Shown: one piece after another, positions 16,097-25,520 of the stretch
Numbering within the stretch: position 1 is the stretch's first letter
Layout: the number at the start of each line of letters is the position of its first letter
Source of the DNA: Spirosoma aureum
GTDB taxonomy: Bacteria > Bacteroidota > Bacteroidia > Cytophagales > Spirosomataceae
NCBI RefSeq assembly: GCF_011604685.1
Contig: NZ_CP050063.1
Coordinates: 4,176,501 to 4,240,500 of the forward strand
Reading direction: 5' to 3'
DNA: 64,000 nucleotides
Notes under the pieces: generated by a model
Told to the model about the DNA's origin: nothing
Databases searched by the model: none
Seen by the model: the letters and a program-made list of their open reading frames with translations, nothing else
Program-made: the position numbers and the translations under genes

Positions 16097-18850
16097 ATGA
16101 AACGTAGTTCCTACCTGCTGGGATTTGGGCTACTTGTGGCTATGGTTTCGTTTCATAGCATAAGGCCTCAAGTCGATATAGTCACCTACACAAGTTTACG
16201 GGAAGGATTCAAAAATCCACCCATTCATTCCCGACCAAAAGTGTACTGGTGGTGGTTGAATGGCTATGTCGATACGCTTCGATTGAAGGAAGAATTGACA
16301 TCCATCAAAAAGGCCGGATTAGGTGGAGTCGATATTTTTGAAATCGGATTACCACCCGCCAGCGATCCGAATCAGATCATCCCGGCAGGACCGGCTTTTA
16401 TGAGCGATGCTTCCGTAAAAACGATTCACATGGCCATTCGGGAAGCGGGTAAATTGGGACTGGAGGTAGGCCTGAATTTGGCCAGCAGCTGGAATGCGGG
16501 TGGAACCTGGGTGAAGCCCCAGCACGCAGCCAAAACGCTTTACTTCTCCAAAACGACGGTCAGCAGTTCGAGCCAGTCGGCCGTTCGGTTACCGTTTCCA
16601 GCCATTCCGCCCGACAAGCAGGGTAAACCAAGGCCAATTGCGTACGGACCAGATGGCAAACCCGCCTATCACGAAGAAGTCGCCGTTATTGCCCTTCCGG
16701 CAGGGCAGCACGCGCAACTCGACACAACAAAAATTATCAATATCTCGGCCTTTTTCGATCCTAAGAAAGAAGAACTAAGCTGGAAAGCGCCAGCAGGTGA
16801 GTGGGATGTTTATCGGTATATCTGTTCCAATTCGGGGGAACAATTGATCCGGCCAACTCCCAATTCCGTTGGCCCGATCATCGACCATTTTGATTCGACG
16901 GCTACGCGAATGCACGTCATGTATTTCATCGACCGATTAAAACCACTCATCGGCGATTTTCGGAAGAGTGCGCTCAAAAATCTGTACCTGGCGAGCTACG
17001 AGGCCAAAGAATTTACGTGGACTCCAACCTTACCGGCAGCGTTCAAAAAACTGCACGGCTACGACCTTTACAAGTTTTTGCCCGCTATTTATAATCCTGA
17101 GCAATACCAGCAGGAAGTTGCTAAAAACTTCCAGTTCGATTTCGACAAAACCCTGTCGGAGTTGATGATCAAAAACCATTACCGGAAAGCGAAGGAAATT
17201 TGCAACAGCTACGGTTTGCAAATCATTTCAGAATCGGGCGGGCCGGGCCATTTGCACCACATTCCGGTCGAAACGCTGAAGGCACTGGGGGCGCTGGACG
17301 TGCCCCGCGGAGAGTACTGGTACAACCGGACTTTTTTCATGGAAAACGACAAGGATAGCCTGGTCGATATGCTTTATCTGGTGAAAGAAATTGCGGCCGC
17401 GTCGCACATCTACAAGCGCGGCATTGTCGAAGAAGAATCATTTACCAGTTACTGGGATTGGCAGGAGGGACCATCGGATCTGAAACCGCTGGCCGACCGG
17501 GCTTTCTGCGAAGGCATGAACCGTCTGGTCATTCACGGATTTCCACACAACCCAAAAGAGATGGGTCATCCTGGAATTGCTTATTTTGCCGGCACACATT
17601 ACAATGATCGAAACACCTGGTGGCCGAAAGTAAAGCCATTCAATGATTACCTGGGCCGTATCTCATTCATTCTTCAACAGGCTGATTTTGTGGCTGATGT
17701 GCTTCATTATTACGGCGATAATGTGCCGAATTTGATTCCACCCAAGAATACACGGTTTTCGGTCGGGGCAGGTTATGATTATGAGGTGATCAATACCGAA
17801 GTTTTGTTGCGGGATCTGACCGTCGAAAAAGGCAGCTGGGTGTTGCCGGGTGTTGGGCGTTACAAGGTCCTGAGCATTGGAAATGAGGGGCGCATACCTG
17901 CGGAAGCGCGGGCAAAACTCAAAAAACTGAGCGAACAGGGAGCCACACTAGTCGAACGAAAATCGGCGATGCCAGCCTTAGCGGCACTCCATATTCCACC
18001 TGATTTTAGCTATGCTGGCCAGAAAGCCGATCAACGCTATACGCCACTGGATTATATTCACTATCGACGCGATGAACTGGATTTTTACCTGATTCGCAAC
18101 ACCACCAATCGATGGGTATCAACGGATTGTCAGTTCAGGCAACAAGCGAAAATGCCCGAAATCTGGGACCCTATTTCTGGATCGGTTGTGCCTGTTGCTG
18201 ATTATAAGCAGGAAAATGACCGAATCAACGTGCCGGTTTCCCTTCCACCTTTTGGAGCCTATTTTATCGTATTTAGTAAACCATCGGCAGCTTCTGGCCC
18301 TAATGTTGCCAATGCTGATTTTGACAATCTGAACGCAGCGAAACCTGCTATGGTACTGGATGGCCCCTGGAAACTAACCTTCCCCAAAGGCTGGGGCGCA
18401 CCCGAATCGGCTACGTTTCCCGAATTAATTTCCTGGACGGAATCGGATCAAAAAGGCATTCGCTACTTTTCAGGCATCGCTACTTATCAGAAAACATTTG
18501 ATTATAAGTCCGTTGCGGCCACGACCAGGCAGCGGGTCTATCTCGACTTAGGTGACCTGACGAAAGTAGGAGAGGTATGGTTGAACAATAAGCCCCTGGG
18601 CATCGTCTGGACACCGCCCTACCGCGTCGATATTACCGATGCAATTAAGGCTGGTCCAAACTCACTGCGTATCGATGTCGCCAATACCTGGTCGAACCGG
18701 TTAACGGGCGATGCTATAAATGGTGAAAAATACACCAAAACGAACATCACCAAAGCTAACAAGAATCTGGTTCCCTGGGATAAATTACCCCTGATCAAGT
18801 CAGGTCTGTTAGGGCCGGTTATGATTCATACCGTAAAAACCATTCGTTAA
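16097..18850 (+). CDS. GH106-type alpha-L-rhamnosidase
   Basis: 917 aa with an N-terminal signal segment. SREGFKNPPIHSRPKVYWWWLNGYVD then LTSIKKAGLGGVDIFEIG is the hallmark start of GH106-like proteins (here TSLREGFKNPP). The barrel continues with EVGLNLASSWNAGGTWVKPQHA and SESGGPGHLHHIPVETLKALG. At the C-terminus a jelly-roll sugar-binding domain (about residues 780-915: YQKTFDY, VYLDLGDLTKVGEVWLNNKPLGIVWTPPYRVDI) resembles those of GH2-like enzymes. The predicted action is release of terminal alpha-L-rhamnose from plant or bacterial polysaccharide in the periplasm or at the surface. The alpha/beta hydrolase follows after 7 nt. Confidence 0.82.
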   Translation: MKRSSYLLGFGLLVAMVSFHSIRPQVDIVTYTSLREGFKNPPIHSRPKVYWWWLNGYVDTLRLKEELTSIKKAGLGGVDIFEIGLPPASDPNQIIPAGPAFMSDASVKTIHMAIREAGKLGLEVGLNLASSWNAGGTWVKPQHAAKTLYFSKTTVSSSSQSAVRLPFPAIPPDKQGKPRPIAYGPDGKPAYHEEVAVIALPAGQHAQLDTTKIINISAFFDPKKEELSWKAPAGEWDVYRYICSNSGEQLIRPTPNSVGPIIDHFDSTATRMHVMYFIDRLKPLIGDFRKSALKNLYLASYEAKEFTWTPTLPAAFKKLHGYDLYKFLPAIYNPEQYQQEVAKNFQFDFDKTLSELMIKNHYRKAKEICNSYGLQIISESGGPGHLHHIPVETLKALGALDVPRGEYWYNRTFFMENDKDSLVDMLYLVKEIAAASHIYKRGIVEEESFTSYWDWQEGPSDLKPLADRAFCEGMNRLVIHGFPHNPKEMGHPGIAYFAGTHYNDRNTWWPKVKPFNDYLGRISFILQQADFVADVLHYYGDNVPNLIPPKNTRFSVGAGYDYEVINTEVLLRDLTVEKGSWVLPGVGRYKVLSIGNEGRIPAEARAKLKKLSEQGATLVERKSAMPALAALHIPPDFSYAGQKADQRYTPLDYIHYRRDELDFYLIRNTTNRWVSTDCQFRQQAKMPEIWDPISGSVVPVADYKQENDRINVPVSLPPFGAYFIVFSKPSAASGPNVANADFDNLNAAKPAMVLDGPWKLTFPKGWGAPESATFPELISWTESDQKGIRYFSGIATYQKTFDYKSVAATTRQRVYLDLGDLTKVGEVWLNNKPLGIVWTPPYRVDITDAIKAGPNSLRIDVANTWSNRLTGDAINGEKYTKTNITKANKNLVPWDKLPLIKSGLLGPVMIHTVKTIR

Positions 18851-18857
18851 AAAGGGA

Positions 18858-19811
18858 ATGAAAAAGCAGGTTTGGTACCTTCTGTTGACCTTGTTTGGGT
18901 TCATCAATACGATTGCTTCAGAGGTTTCATGGGGGCAGTCGGGTAAGATAATTACCCAAGAACCCACCCGAATTCAGGACGTCATATATGGCCATAAGTT
19001 CGGTACTGCGCTTACAATGGATATTCTGAAACCCGCCAAACCGAATGGAATTGGTGTCATCTTCGTACTAAGTGGAGGCTGGCATTCCGACATCAGCATG
19101 ATTGAAAAGCGCCGTAAGCACTTCCATTATTTTACGGATCGGGGTCAAACGGTATTTCTGGTCATTCACGGATCGGCCCCGAAATTTCAGGTAAACGAAG
19201 TCATTCAGGATGTACAACGGGCAGTACGTTTTATTCGGTTTCATGCTGCCGAATATGGCGTTAACCCAAATCGGCTGGGTATGTCAGGCATGAGTTCTGG
19301 CGGCCATATTTCTCTGTCTATCGGTACTGGCGTAGGGCGGCCTTCGCTGCCTGATTCCATGCAGAAGGATGCTTCAGCGGCCGTCGATCCGGTCGATGGA
19401 GTTTCCAGCCGAGTGCAAGCCGTTGCGTGTTTCTTCCCACCCGCCGATTTGGTTAATTTTGGAAACCCAGGACGCTTGTTTGTCGAATGCGACACGGTGC
19501 GACGATACTGGCCACAGTTTGGTGTAGAAGGAAAATCGAGGGACGAAAAATTGGTTATAATGCAGAAACTGTCACCTTATCATCAGATTTCTAACGATGA
19601 TCCACCGACCCTAATTCTGCACGGGACTATAGACCCCATCATTCCTCTAGAGCAGTCAGAACGGTTTGTTGCCCAGCTAAAAAAAACAGGCGTTCCGGCT
19701 CAATTGATTATTCATCAGGGTGGTGCTCATGGTTGGGATGAGACCTGGGAGTCGGATTTAGGCGTACTGGCCGACTGGTTTGAGAAATACCTGTTGACTG
19801 AACGGAAATGA
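18858..19811 (+). CDS. Secreted alpha/beta hydrolase (esterase-like)
   Basis: 317 aa with a signal peptide (LLTLFGFINTIASEVSWGQ). The nucleophile elbow is GMSSGGHIS, preceded by the oxyanion strand GVIFVLSGGWHSD; the acid is in LILHGTIDPIIP and the histidine in GGAHGWDE. This is the layout of carbohydrate-acetyl or ferulic esterases of the BD-FAE type. It has an AAAGGGA ribosome-binding site and is only 7 nt from the GH106 stop, so it is co-transcribed. It probably removes acyl groups that block the glycosidases. The true substrate is unknown. Confidence 0.78.
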   Translation: MKKQVWYLLLTLFGFINTIASEVSWGQSGKIITQEPTRIQDVIYGHKFGTALTMDILKPAKPNGIGVIFVLSGGWHSDISMIEKRRKHFHYFTDRGQTVFLVIHGSAPKFQVNEVIQDVQRAVRFIRFHAAEYGVNPNRLGMSGMSSGGHISLSIGTGVGRPSLPDSMQKDASAAVDPVDGVSSRVQAVACFFPPADLVNFGNPGRLFVECDTVRRYWPQFGVEGKSRDEKLVIMQKLSPYHQISNDDPPTLILHGTIDPIIPLEQSERFVAQLKKTGVPAQLIIHQGGAHGWDETWESDLGVLADWFEKYLLTERK

Positions 19812-19845
19812 TACAGCCGCTACGGCTCTAAAACTTGTCACGACA

Positions 19846-20553
19846 ATGTTAAGAAAACTTTTTCTACTGATCTCTCTGCTAGGTTTATCGGTTCATTTGA
19901 TGGCTCAACAGGCCGACTCGACCACGTATTTAGCGGATGTCAAAAAGGAACTGAACGCGGTTTGGCCCAAGAACCGGACAATCAATCTGGTGTTCCATGG
20001 GCATTCGGTACCGGCAGGTTTCTGGCACGATCACGAAGTTCATACGCTGGAATCCTATCCGAATCTGTTGCTTAAAAAGCTGAAGGATCAATATCCGTAT
20101 GCCGTTATCAATGTGATTGTTACCGCCATTGGTGGCGAGAATTCCATAAAAGGGCAAACCCGATTTGAACAGGACGTACTTGTTCATAAGCCCGATGTTT
20201 TGTTTATTGATTACGCCCTGAATGACCGATTTGCCGAGATCGGTAAGGTAAAAGAAGCCTGGGTGCAAATGATTGAGACTGCGCTCGCCCGAAACATAAA
20301 AGTCGTCCTGTTAACACCTTCTCCCGACCGGCGACTAAACATTTTGGATCGGGCAAACCCGCTGGAGCCGCACGTTCAACAGATTAAACAACTAGCTGAA
20401 AAATACCACACAGGCCTGGCCGATCCGTATGCGCAATTTAAGCGAATTGCTGCTCGTGGCGACCTGATCAACTACATGTCGCACGTCAATCACCCGAACC
20501 GGGAAGGGCACGAAATTATTGCGACAGAATTGATGAAGTGGTTTACGAAGTGA
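19846..20553 (+). CDS. Secreted SGNH/GDSL-family hydrolase
   Basis: 235 aa, signal peptide ending LMAQQ. Block I is INLVFHGHSVPAG (GHS in place of GDS), block II has Gly in AIGGENS, block III is the Asn in DYALNDRF, and block V is HVNHPNREGHE with the catalytic Asp/His pair region. The family deacylates carbohydrates or lipids. It follows the alpha/beta hydrolase after 34 nt and closes this strand's operon. Its last 11 bp overlap the end of the convergent GntR gene. Confidence 0.78.
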   Translation: MLRKLFLLISLLGLSVHLMAQQADSTTYLADVKKELNAVWPKNRTINLVFHGHSVPAGFWHDHEVHTLESYPNLLLKKLKDQYPYAVINVIVTAIGGENSIKGQTRFEQDVLVHKPDVLFIDYALNDRFAEIGKVKEAWVQMIETALARNIKVVLLTPSPDRRLNILDRANPLEPHVQQIKQLAEKYHTGLADPYAQFKRIAARGDLINYMSHVNHPNREGHEIIATELMKWFTK

Positions 20554-21343
20554 CCGGATTGGCAGGGCGATAATCGTATTCAGGGCTTGCGATAACGGCA
20601 AATTTGTATTTATCGCCATGGTAATACGATTGTTCGATTTCAACAACTTTGTCGCCGGTGCAGATAACGGCACTATCCAGTACAAAAACGGGTGTTGGTT
20701 TACTCAACTCAAAATTAGTTGTGTTGGGTTCCAGAATTTTCACACCTAACGTTTGTTGAACCTCGTTGATTTTCAGGTGATAATTGTTTTCGTAAACTTT
20801 AAAATAAGAGACCTCCGTTGGTATTTTATTGATCTTTGGGCAAAGAGTCAGCGAAATGTATTTGACTTCATCTTTGATGAGCAACTCATCGGCATAGCGA
20901 AGTTGATGCAGTTTTAGAACAGGCCCATCAATGATAAAATGCCGCCCATTTATCTCCGATGAAATCCCATCCTGCAACACTGTTTTCTCCAGCACTATAT
21001 TCTTTGGCGTGAACCCTTCGGCAATCAGGCTGTCGTGAAAACCGCGCCGGGTGGCATAGATGGAACCGAGCGTGCGTAATAAATGATGGTCTTCCGTCCG
21101 ATTGAGCACATACGTTCCCTTGCCCTTTATTCGTCGGGCCCAGCCTTTGGATTCGATGGCAAGCAGCGTTTTTCGGGCCGTTGTATTGCTTATTTTAAAG
21201 GTTTTAATGAGCTCATTTTCAGACGGAATCTGATCGCCTGGCTTTAACTCACCAGTTTTTATCTTTTCAATAATGATCTCGCTAAGCGCGATGAATTTCG
21301 CTTTATCGGTTGCCAGTAGAGCAGTTGCCCGTTTTTTTTCCAT
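20543..21343 (-). CDS. GntR-family transcription regulator with UTRA sensor domain
   Basis: About 266 aa from ATG 21343; a TTG 30 nt upstream is an alternative. The winged helix occupies about residues 15-80 (IIEKIKTGELKPGDQIPSENELIKTFKISNTTARKTLLAIESKGWARRIKGKGTYVLN), the classic GntR pattern. The rest is a UTRA/HutC-type ligand domain (about 100-260, ending VVEIEQSYYHGDKYKFAVIASPEY). Such proteins repress sugar or amino-acid genes until a metabolite binds. It is a candidate for binding the TTAGTGCRYTAA sites before the importer and isomerase genes, but no such site is found before its own gene. Confidence 0.88.
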   Translation of the reverse strand: MEKKRATALLATDKAKFIALSEIIIEKIKTGELKPGDQIPSENELIKTFKISNTTARKTLLAIESKGWARRIKGKGTYVLNRTEDHHLLRTLGSIYATRRGFHDSLIAEGFTPKNIVLEKTVLQDGISSEINGRHFIIDGPVLKLHQLRYADELLIKDEVKYISLTLCPKINKIPTEVSYFKVYENNYHLKINEVQQTLGVKILEPNTTNFELSKPTPVFVLDSAVICTGDKVVEIEQSYYHGDKYKFAVIASPEYDYRPANPVTS

Positions 21344-21653
21344 CAATTCAATAGACCGGTCAATGAACTGCAAATGCTTGAGTTGAGTATTGTTCTGTTG
21401 ATCAAACAGAAGAGGGCATTCGCACGTTGGTCAGTTTGTAAATATACAATGTTCCTTCTTATGATTAAACCCGGTAACATTTATGGCTTCTGGTAAGCCG
21501 GGGAAGATTCTTGTTGTTTACTCTGGGAATAAACTGGTTATTGGCAACTTTTACGAATTAGAAAACACTCACAGTTGCTTGCTGACAATCTGTTGCTCAT
21601 TTTTGCTTCTATAAGCGGACAAATACCGTTTTGATGACCAACCGGAAGCGTTT

Positions 21654-22064
21654 ATGAACGAGCAATCACGCAGAACATTCGTTAAAAGTAGTGTCGCGGC
21701 AGGCTTAAGTGCTGCTATTCCCGCAACGAGTATGGCTGAAATGGCCCCCAAAGAACTGTTTGTTCACCATGTGCTTTTCTACCTGAAAAAGCCAGATAGC
21801 GCAGCCGACAAGGCTAAACTGCTGGAAGGGTTGAATAAACTGGCAAAATGTCCTACCATCAAACTGGTGCATATTGGTACTCCGGCCGGCACAACCCGCG
21901 ATGTTATTGAGCGGAAGTACGCCTATTCCTGGCTCTGTTTTTTCGATAGCCCTGCCGATGAGGAGAGTTACCAAAAACACCCGATTCACGATGATTTTCG
22001 GAAAAATTATTCATCGCTGTGGGAAAAAGTTGTCATCTACGATTCGATTGGCCCGAAGCGATAG
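21654..22064 (+). CDS. Exported Dabb (stress-responsive alpha/beta-barrel) domain protein
   Basis: 136 aa. MNEQSRRTFVKSSVAAGLSA carries a near-perfect Tat motif (SRRTFVK). The Dabb domain follows from about residue 32: LFVHHVLFYLKKPDSAADKAKLLEGLNKLAKC, then YAYSWLCFFDSPADEESYQKHPIHDDFRK. Dabb domains are small dimeric ferredoxin-like barrels, some of which bind or shape small polyketide-like molecules; an exported one has no fixed function. It is divergent from the GntR gene across a 310-nt gap. Confidence 0.83.
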   Translation: MNEQSRRTFVKSSVAAGLSAAIPATSMAEMAPKELFVHHVLFYLKKPDSAADKAKLLEGLNKLAKCPTIKLVHIGTPAGTTRDVIERKYAYSWLCFFDSPADEESYQKHPIHDDFRKNYSSLWEKVVIYDSIGPKR

Positions 22065-22072
22065 AAAGTCAT

Positions 22073-22105
22073 ACCGGACGATCCCTCGTTTCGAGGTCGT
22101 CCGGT
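22073..22105. terminator. Bidirectional terminator between Dabb and MFS genes
   Basis: ACCGGACGA (22073-22081) pairs with TCGTCCGGT (22097-22105), and CCTCG/CGAGG extends it past a 2-nt bulge to a TTT loop. It fills the 43-nt gap between two convergent genes. Confidence 0.75.
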
Positions 22106-22107
22106 TC

Positions 22108-23583
22108 CTAAGCAGTTGCCCCCGGCACCGTATTGCCCGAATCGATTGACGGGGATGGCAGTGGCGTAGTTCCGCGTGTAAAGGAGATAAGTGCACCCAT
22201 CAATACCAGGCCTGTCATGGTGAGGTAGACGTAATGCATCCCAAGGAGTTGAGCAACGGCGCTTTCCGGTGAAACAGAATGGGCTACGCCGTATCGATTC
22301 CGGAGGCTATACCAAACAGCCGCAGCCAGTGCAATACCGACTACAAACCCTAGATTGCGCATAAAGGCAATCATACTGCTGGCAATTCCCCGCTGTGTCA
22401 GCGGTGCGGCATTGAGGGCGCTACTGCTGTTTGGCGATTGGAACAGACCAAAGCCTAAACTAACCAGTGAACTTCGCCAAACCACGTCTGTCCAGTCCCA
22501 GCTCGTGTCCAGAAACGAAAAGGCGAAATAGCCACAGGCTGTAATCAGCAAGCCCGTACTCGATAACCAGCGGGTGCTGACTCTACTCGATAAATAGCCA
22601 CCCAGCGGGGCAATAATGCTGAGTGTTAAAGGCCCGGCCAGCAGTACCAGCCCTGCCCGTTCGGGATTTAGTCCAAGCAATTGCTGCAAAAAGAAGGGTA
22701 TAACAAACAGGTTGGCTCCAGATGCTACAAACCCACAAAAGGCGGCCAGTATGGCGGCCGTAAAGGGTTTGATTCGGAATAGACCGAGCCGTAACATGGG
22801 TTCGCTAACCCGCATTTCCCAGAGCAGAAAAAACAGGATCAGAACTGCCCCGATTGACAGTAATGCGATGACAAGTGGATCATTCCAGCCATAGTGTGGC
22901 TCAGGGCCAAAATCCAGCCCGGTCAGTAGCGTCGTAACACCCACTAGAAAAAGGCCAGCGCCAACCAGATCAAACCGTTGTCCGGTAACTTTTGGGCTTT
23001 TTGGGAGTATTGTCCAGGCACGCCAGATGGCTAGTAAACCAATCGGAACATTCACGAAAAAAATACTCGACCAGCCAAATTTGCCAAGTAATAACCCGCC
23101 AATTACGGGTCCGGCACTGGAACCCGCAGCCACAACCGAGCCCATTAACCCCAGAGCCTGACCACGCTCGCGCGGGGCGAAAGCATCGCTGATAATGGCT
23201 GGCCCAATAGCGTAAATCATAGAGGCACCTATCCCCTGTAGCACCCGAAAAGCAACCAGCGACCAGAGGCTCCAGGCAAGTCCGCAGAACAACGAGCCTA
23301 ATACAAAAACACTGAAACCGGTGATGTATAGCTGTCGTCGACCAACCCAGTCCGACAATTTGCCCATGATAAGCAACGTACTGGTTGTGGTTAGCAGGTA
23401 ACAAAGAACAACCCATTCAACGCTGTCGCCAGCGGCTAATTCACGGCGAATTGTTGGTAGTGCAATATTAACAATGCTACTGTCGAGCGTCGACATGAAC
23501 GTTCCGAACATAACTGTGCCCAGAATGATCCATTTGGTTGGAGCCGATGAGTCGACGGCAGAAGAGGGAGAGGTCACGGGCAA
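22108..23583 (-). CDS. MFS multidrug efflux transporter, DHA2 (EmrB/QacA) family
   Basis: 491 aa, 14 predicted helices. Helix 1 reads ILGTVMFGTFMSTLDSSIVNIALPTI, the drug:H+ antiporter-2 motif D1, and LIMGKLSDWVGRRQLYITG is motif A; motif C is GSVVAAGSSAGPVIGGLLL. No ATG precedes helix 1. A TTG at 23583 is favoured because AAAAGGA lies 7 nt before it; GTG 23577 is the alternative. It exports drugs or other amphiphiles with proton import. No regulator gene is adjacent. Confidence 0.88.
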   Translation of the reverse strand: MPVTSPSSAVDSSAPTKWIILGTVMFGTFMSTLDSSIVNIALPTIRRELAAGDSVEWVVLCYLLTTTSTLLIMGKLSDWVGRRQLYITGFSVFVLGSLFCGLAWSLWSLVAFRVLQGIGASMIYAIGPAIISDAFAPRERGQALGLMGSVVAAGSSAGPVIGGLLLGKFGWSSIFFVNVPIGLLAIWRAWTILPKSPKVTGQRFDLVGAGLFLVGVTTLLTGLDFGPEPHYGWNDPLVIALLSIGAVLILFFLLWEMRVSEPMLRLGLFRIKPFTAAILAAFCGFVASGANLFVIPFFLQQLLGLNPERAGLVLLAGPLTLSIIAPLGGYLSSRVSTRWLSSTGLLITACGYFAFSFLDTSWDWTDVVWRSSLVSLGFGLFQSPNSSSALNAAPLTQRGIASSMIAFMRNLGFVVGIALAAAVWYSLRNRYGVAHSVSPESAVAQLLGMHYVYLTMTGLVLMGALISFTRGTTPLPSPSIDSGNTVPGATA

Positions 23584-23742
23584 TCGAAGTTCCTTTTAGG
23601 GTTTAACTGGTGGAATAGACTGGTTGTTTGGGTCAGACTCAACTAAAATTGACCATAAATCGAGGGCGAAGCTACTACTTCGCCGTTGATCGTTTATCTT
23701 GAGGGGCTCTTAATCATAGACTTCAATCAACAATACAACCCG

Positions 23743-24891
23743 ATGAAAACATCCAGACGTAAATTTCTACACAAAACAACCCGAAACGGCTTGGCGGCCC
23801 TGTCGTTGGGTGGCATCACCACAGACGTATCCAACCTGATAGCTGGTCATGACGCGGAACCAGCTATGCCACCTCTTGAGTCTATGTTACTCAAGCCCGA
23901 TCACGTGGTTCGATCGGTGCCGGAAAATATGGTTTACGGCTATTTTGGGGCCGATGTGCCGCCTGTTTATAAAGTGAAAGATGGGGATGTGGTTGAAATT
24001 CAGACCGTGAATCCGTCGGGTGTTAGCCGCACCAATCCGGAAGAATTTTATGCCAAAAATCAGTTGCCTGTCGATGCACACGCGCAGGAAGTCATTGCGA
24101 TCATGAAAAATGTGAAACCCGAACCATCTGGTATTCGGGGGCATATGCTGACTGGTCCGGTCTATATCGAAGGAACCCAGCCCGGCGACAGCCTTGAAAT
24201 TCGAATTCTTGACCTGACCTTTCCGGCTGGTTTTGGCGTTAACAGTGTCTGGCCGGGCGGAGGTGGCATTCCAGATGAGGTTAAAACCCGTGAGACGTTC
24301 GTTTACCGCTATGATGCCAAACGAAAAGTTGCGTTGTTAAAAGAGGGCGTTGAAATCCCACTGAAGCCGTTTATGGGTGTTATGGCCTTGTCGCCACCGT
24401 CGGAAACGGGCCGCGTTAGCTCAATTCCGCCCGGATTTTTTGGCGGCAATCTGGATATCAAGCACCTGACTAAAGGAACGACATTACATTTGCCTGTATC
24501 AGTTCCGGGTGGTTTGTTTACCACGGGCGATGGCCACGGAGCGCAGGGGAATGGCGAAGTGAGTGGCGTTGCCATTGAGACGGCAATCACGCTAACGGTT
24601 AAATTTATTGTTCACAAAGGAAAAACCCTGAAACTGCCCCGCGCCGAAACGCCAACGCATTTCATTGCCGTCGGGCTGGATAAAGATTTGAATAAAGCCA
24701 TGAAAAATGCGCTTTCAGAAGCCTGTGCATTTATTCGGGATGAACTTGGCTTTACGTTCAACGAAGCGTTATCGATTGCCAGCACCGCCGTTGATTTCGA
24801 AGTAAGTCAGGTGGTCGATCAAACGCTGGGCGTCCATGCCATGATTCCCAAATCGATTTTTACGAATAAGAAATTCGCCTACTGGCAGTAG
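23743..24891 (+). CDS. Exported acetamidase/formamidase-family protein
   Basis: About 382 aa from ATG 23743. MKTSRRKFLHKTTRNGLAALSLGG is a strong Tat signal. The FmdA/AmdA fold follows: GHMLTGPVYIEGTQPGDSLEIRILDL, then FFGGNLDIKHLTKGTTLHLPVSVPGGLFTTGDGHGAQGNGEVSGVAIE, where the acidic and histidine residues match the family's metal site. These enzymes cleave short amides such as formamide to ammonia and acid. Cytoplasmic members are the norm, so a Tat-exported version is notable. The gene stands alone. Confidence 0.82.
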   Translation: MKTSRRKFLHKTTRNGLAALSLGGITTDVSNLIAGHDAEPAMPPLESMLLKPDHVVRSVPENMVYGYFGADVPPVYKVKDGDVVEIQTVNPSGVSRTNPEEFYAKNQLPVDAHAQEVIAIMKNVKPEPSGIRGHMLTGPVYIEGTQPGDSLEIRILDLTFPAGFGVNSVWPGGGGIPDEVKTRETFVYRYDAKRKVALLKEGVEIPLKPFMGVMALSPPSETGRVSSIPPGFFGGNLDIKHLTKGTTLHLPVSVPGGLFTTGDGHGAQGNGEVSGVAIETAITLTVKFIVHKGKTLKLPRAETPTHFIAVGLDKDLNKAMKNALSEACAFIRDELGFTFNEALSIASTAVDFEVSQVVDQTLGVHAMIPKSIFTNKKFAYWQ

Positions 24892-24909
24892 TTTAATTGA
24901 CTTTCGCTC

Positions 24910-24977
24910 AGGGTTGTAGAGGTGTGCCACTGTTTCTAATCTTGCTACCAATAACCGTGGTACACCTCTACAACCCT
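24910..24977. repeat. 21-bp-arm inverted repeat (terminator or interspersed element)
   Basis: AGGGTTGTAGAGGTGTGCCAC (24910-24930, one residue over the quoting limit, arms 21 nt) pairs with 24957-24977 with a single G-T wobble across a 26-nt loop. It separates two convergent genes. Its inner part, GTGCCAC...AATAACCGTGGTAC, closely matches the inverted repeat at 44592-44634. Confidence 0.65.
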
Positions 24978-24981
24978 CAAT

Positions 24982-25416
24982 TTATTTACTCACAACCTGA
25001 ACCACGTATGTTTTCTTCACCTGTCCATTACCCGTGTCGCTGGCTTGCTTTTCAGAAAATACAACATTTGCGGTGCCGACGGTGACGCCTTTCAGTTGAA
25101 AAATAGTGGGCTTTGACTGATTTCGTTGGAGGGTATCAACGGCAGGAGCCAGCTCGGGCCGCGATACTTCGACTACTTCCTGATTATCGGACGTACCAAT
25201 TAACTGCAGAGAACTGTCGCCACGGTTGGCCAGCGAAACTTCCTTGATTTCGCCCACCTGTAACCGAATTCGCTGGCTGGTACCAGCGGTTTTAGTCGTG
25301 CTACAGGAAGTAAACCCAACCAGAAGCCCTATAAGCAGAAATTTCGGTACGATTTGGCAAAACTGTTTGGCAGTGCTTTGCAAAAAGTGAAGCCGTTGAG
25401 TGGATCTTGTTATCAT
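24982..25416 (-). CDS. Small putative lipoprotein, unknown function
   Basis: 144 aa from ATG 25416. A long N-terminal region precedes PKFLLIGLLVGFTSCS with a lipobox-like Cys near residue 38, so the real start may be further in. The rest is beta-rich (RIRLQVGEIKEVSLANRGDSSLQLIGTSDNQEVVEVSRPEL, then IFQLKGVTVGTANVVFSEK), reminiscent of an Ig-like or Ig2-type fold (GTANVVF). No close family is recognised. It precedes the flavoprotein gene on the same strand by about 100 nt in reading order. Confidence 0.58.
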   Translation of the reverse strand: MITRSTQRLHFLQSTAKQFCQIVPKFLLIGLLVGFTSCSTTKTAGTSQRIRLQVGEIKEVSLANRGDSSLQLIGTSDNQEVVEVSRPELAPAVDTLQRNQSKPTIFQLKGVTVGTANVVFSEKQASDTGNGQVKKTYVVQVVSK

Positions 25417-25520
25417 ACCGGCTATAACTACCTGACAGCATGAACAGTTTGAGAATTGCAGGCAACGGTATCATTCGGGTAAGAATAAAACCAAACCAAG
25501 GAGTTTTGAACGAAGGATAC

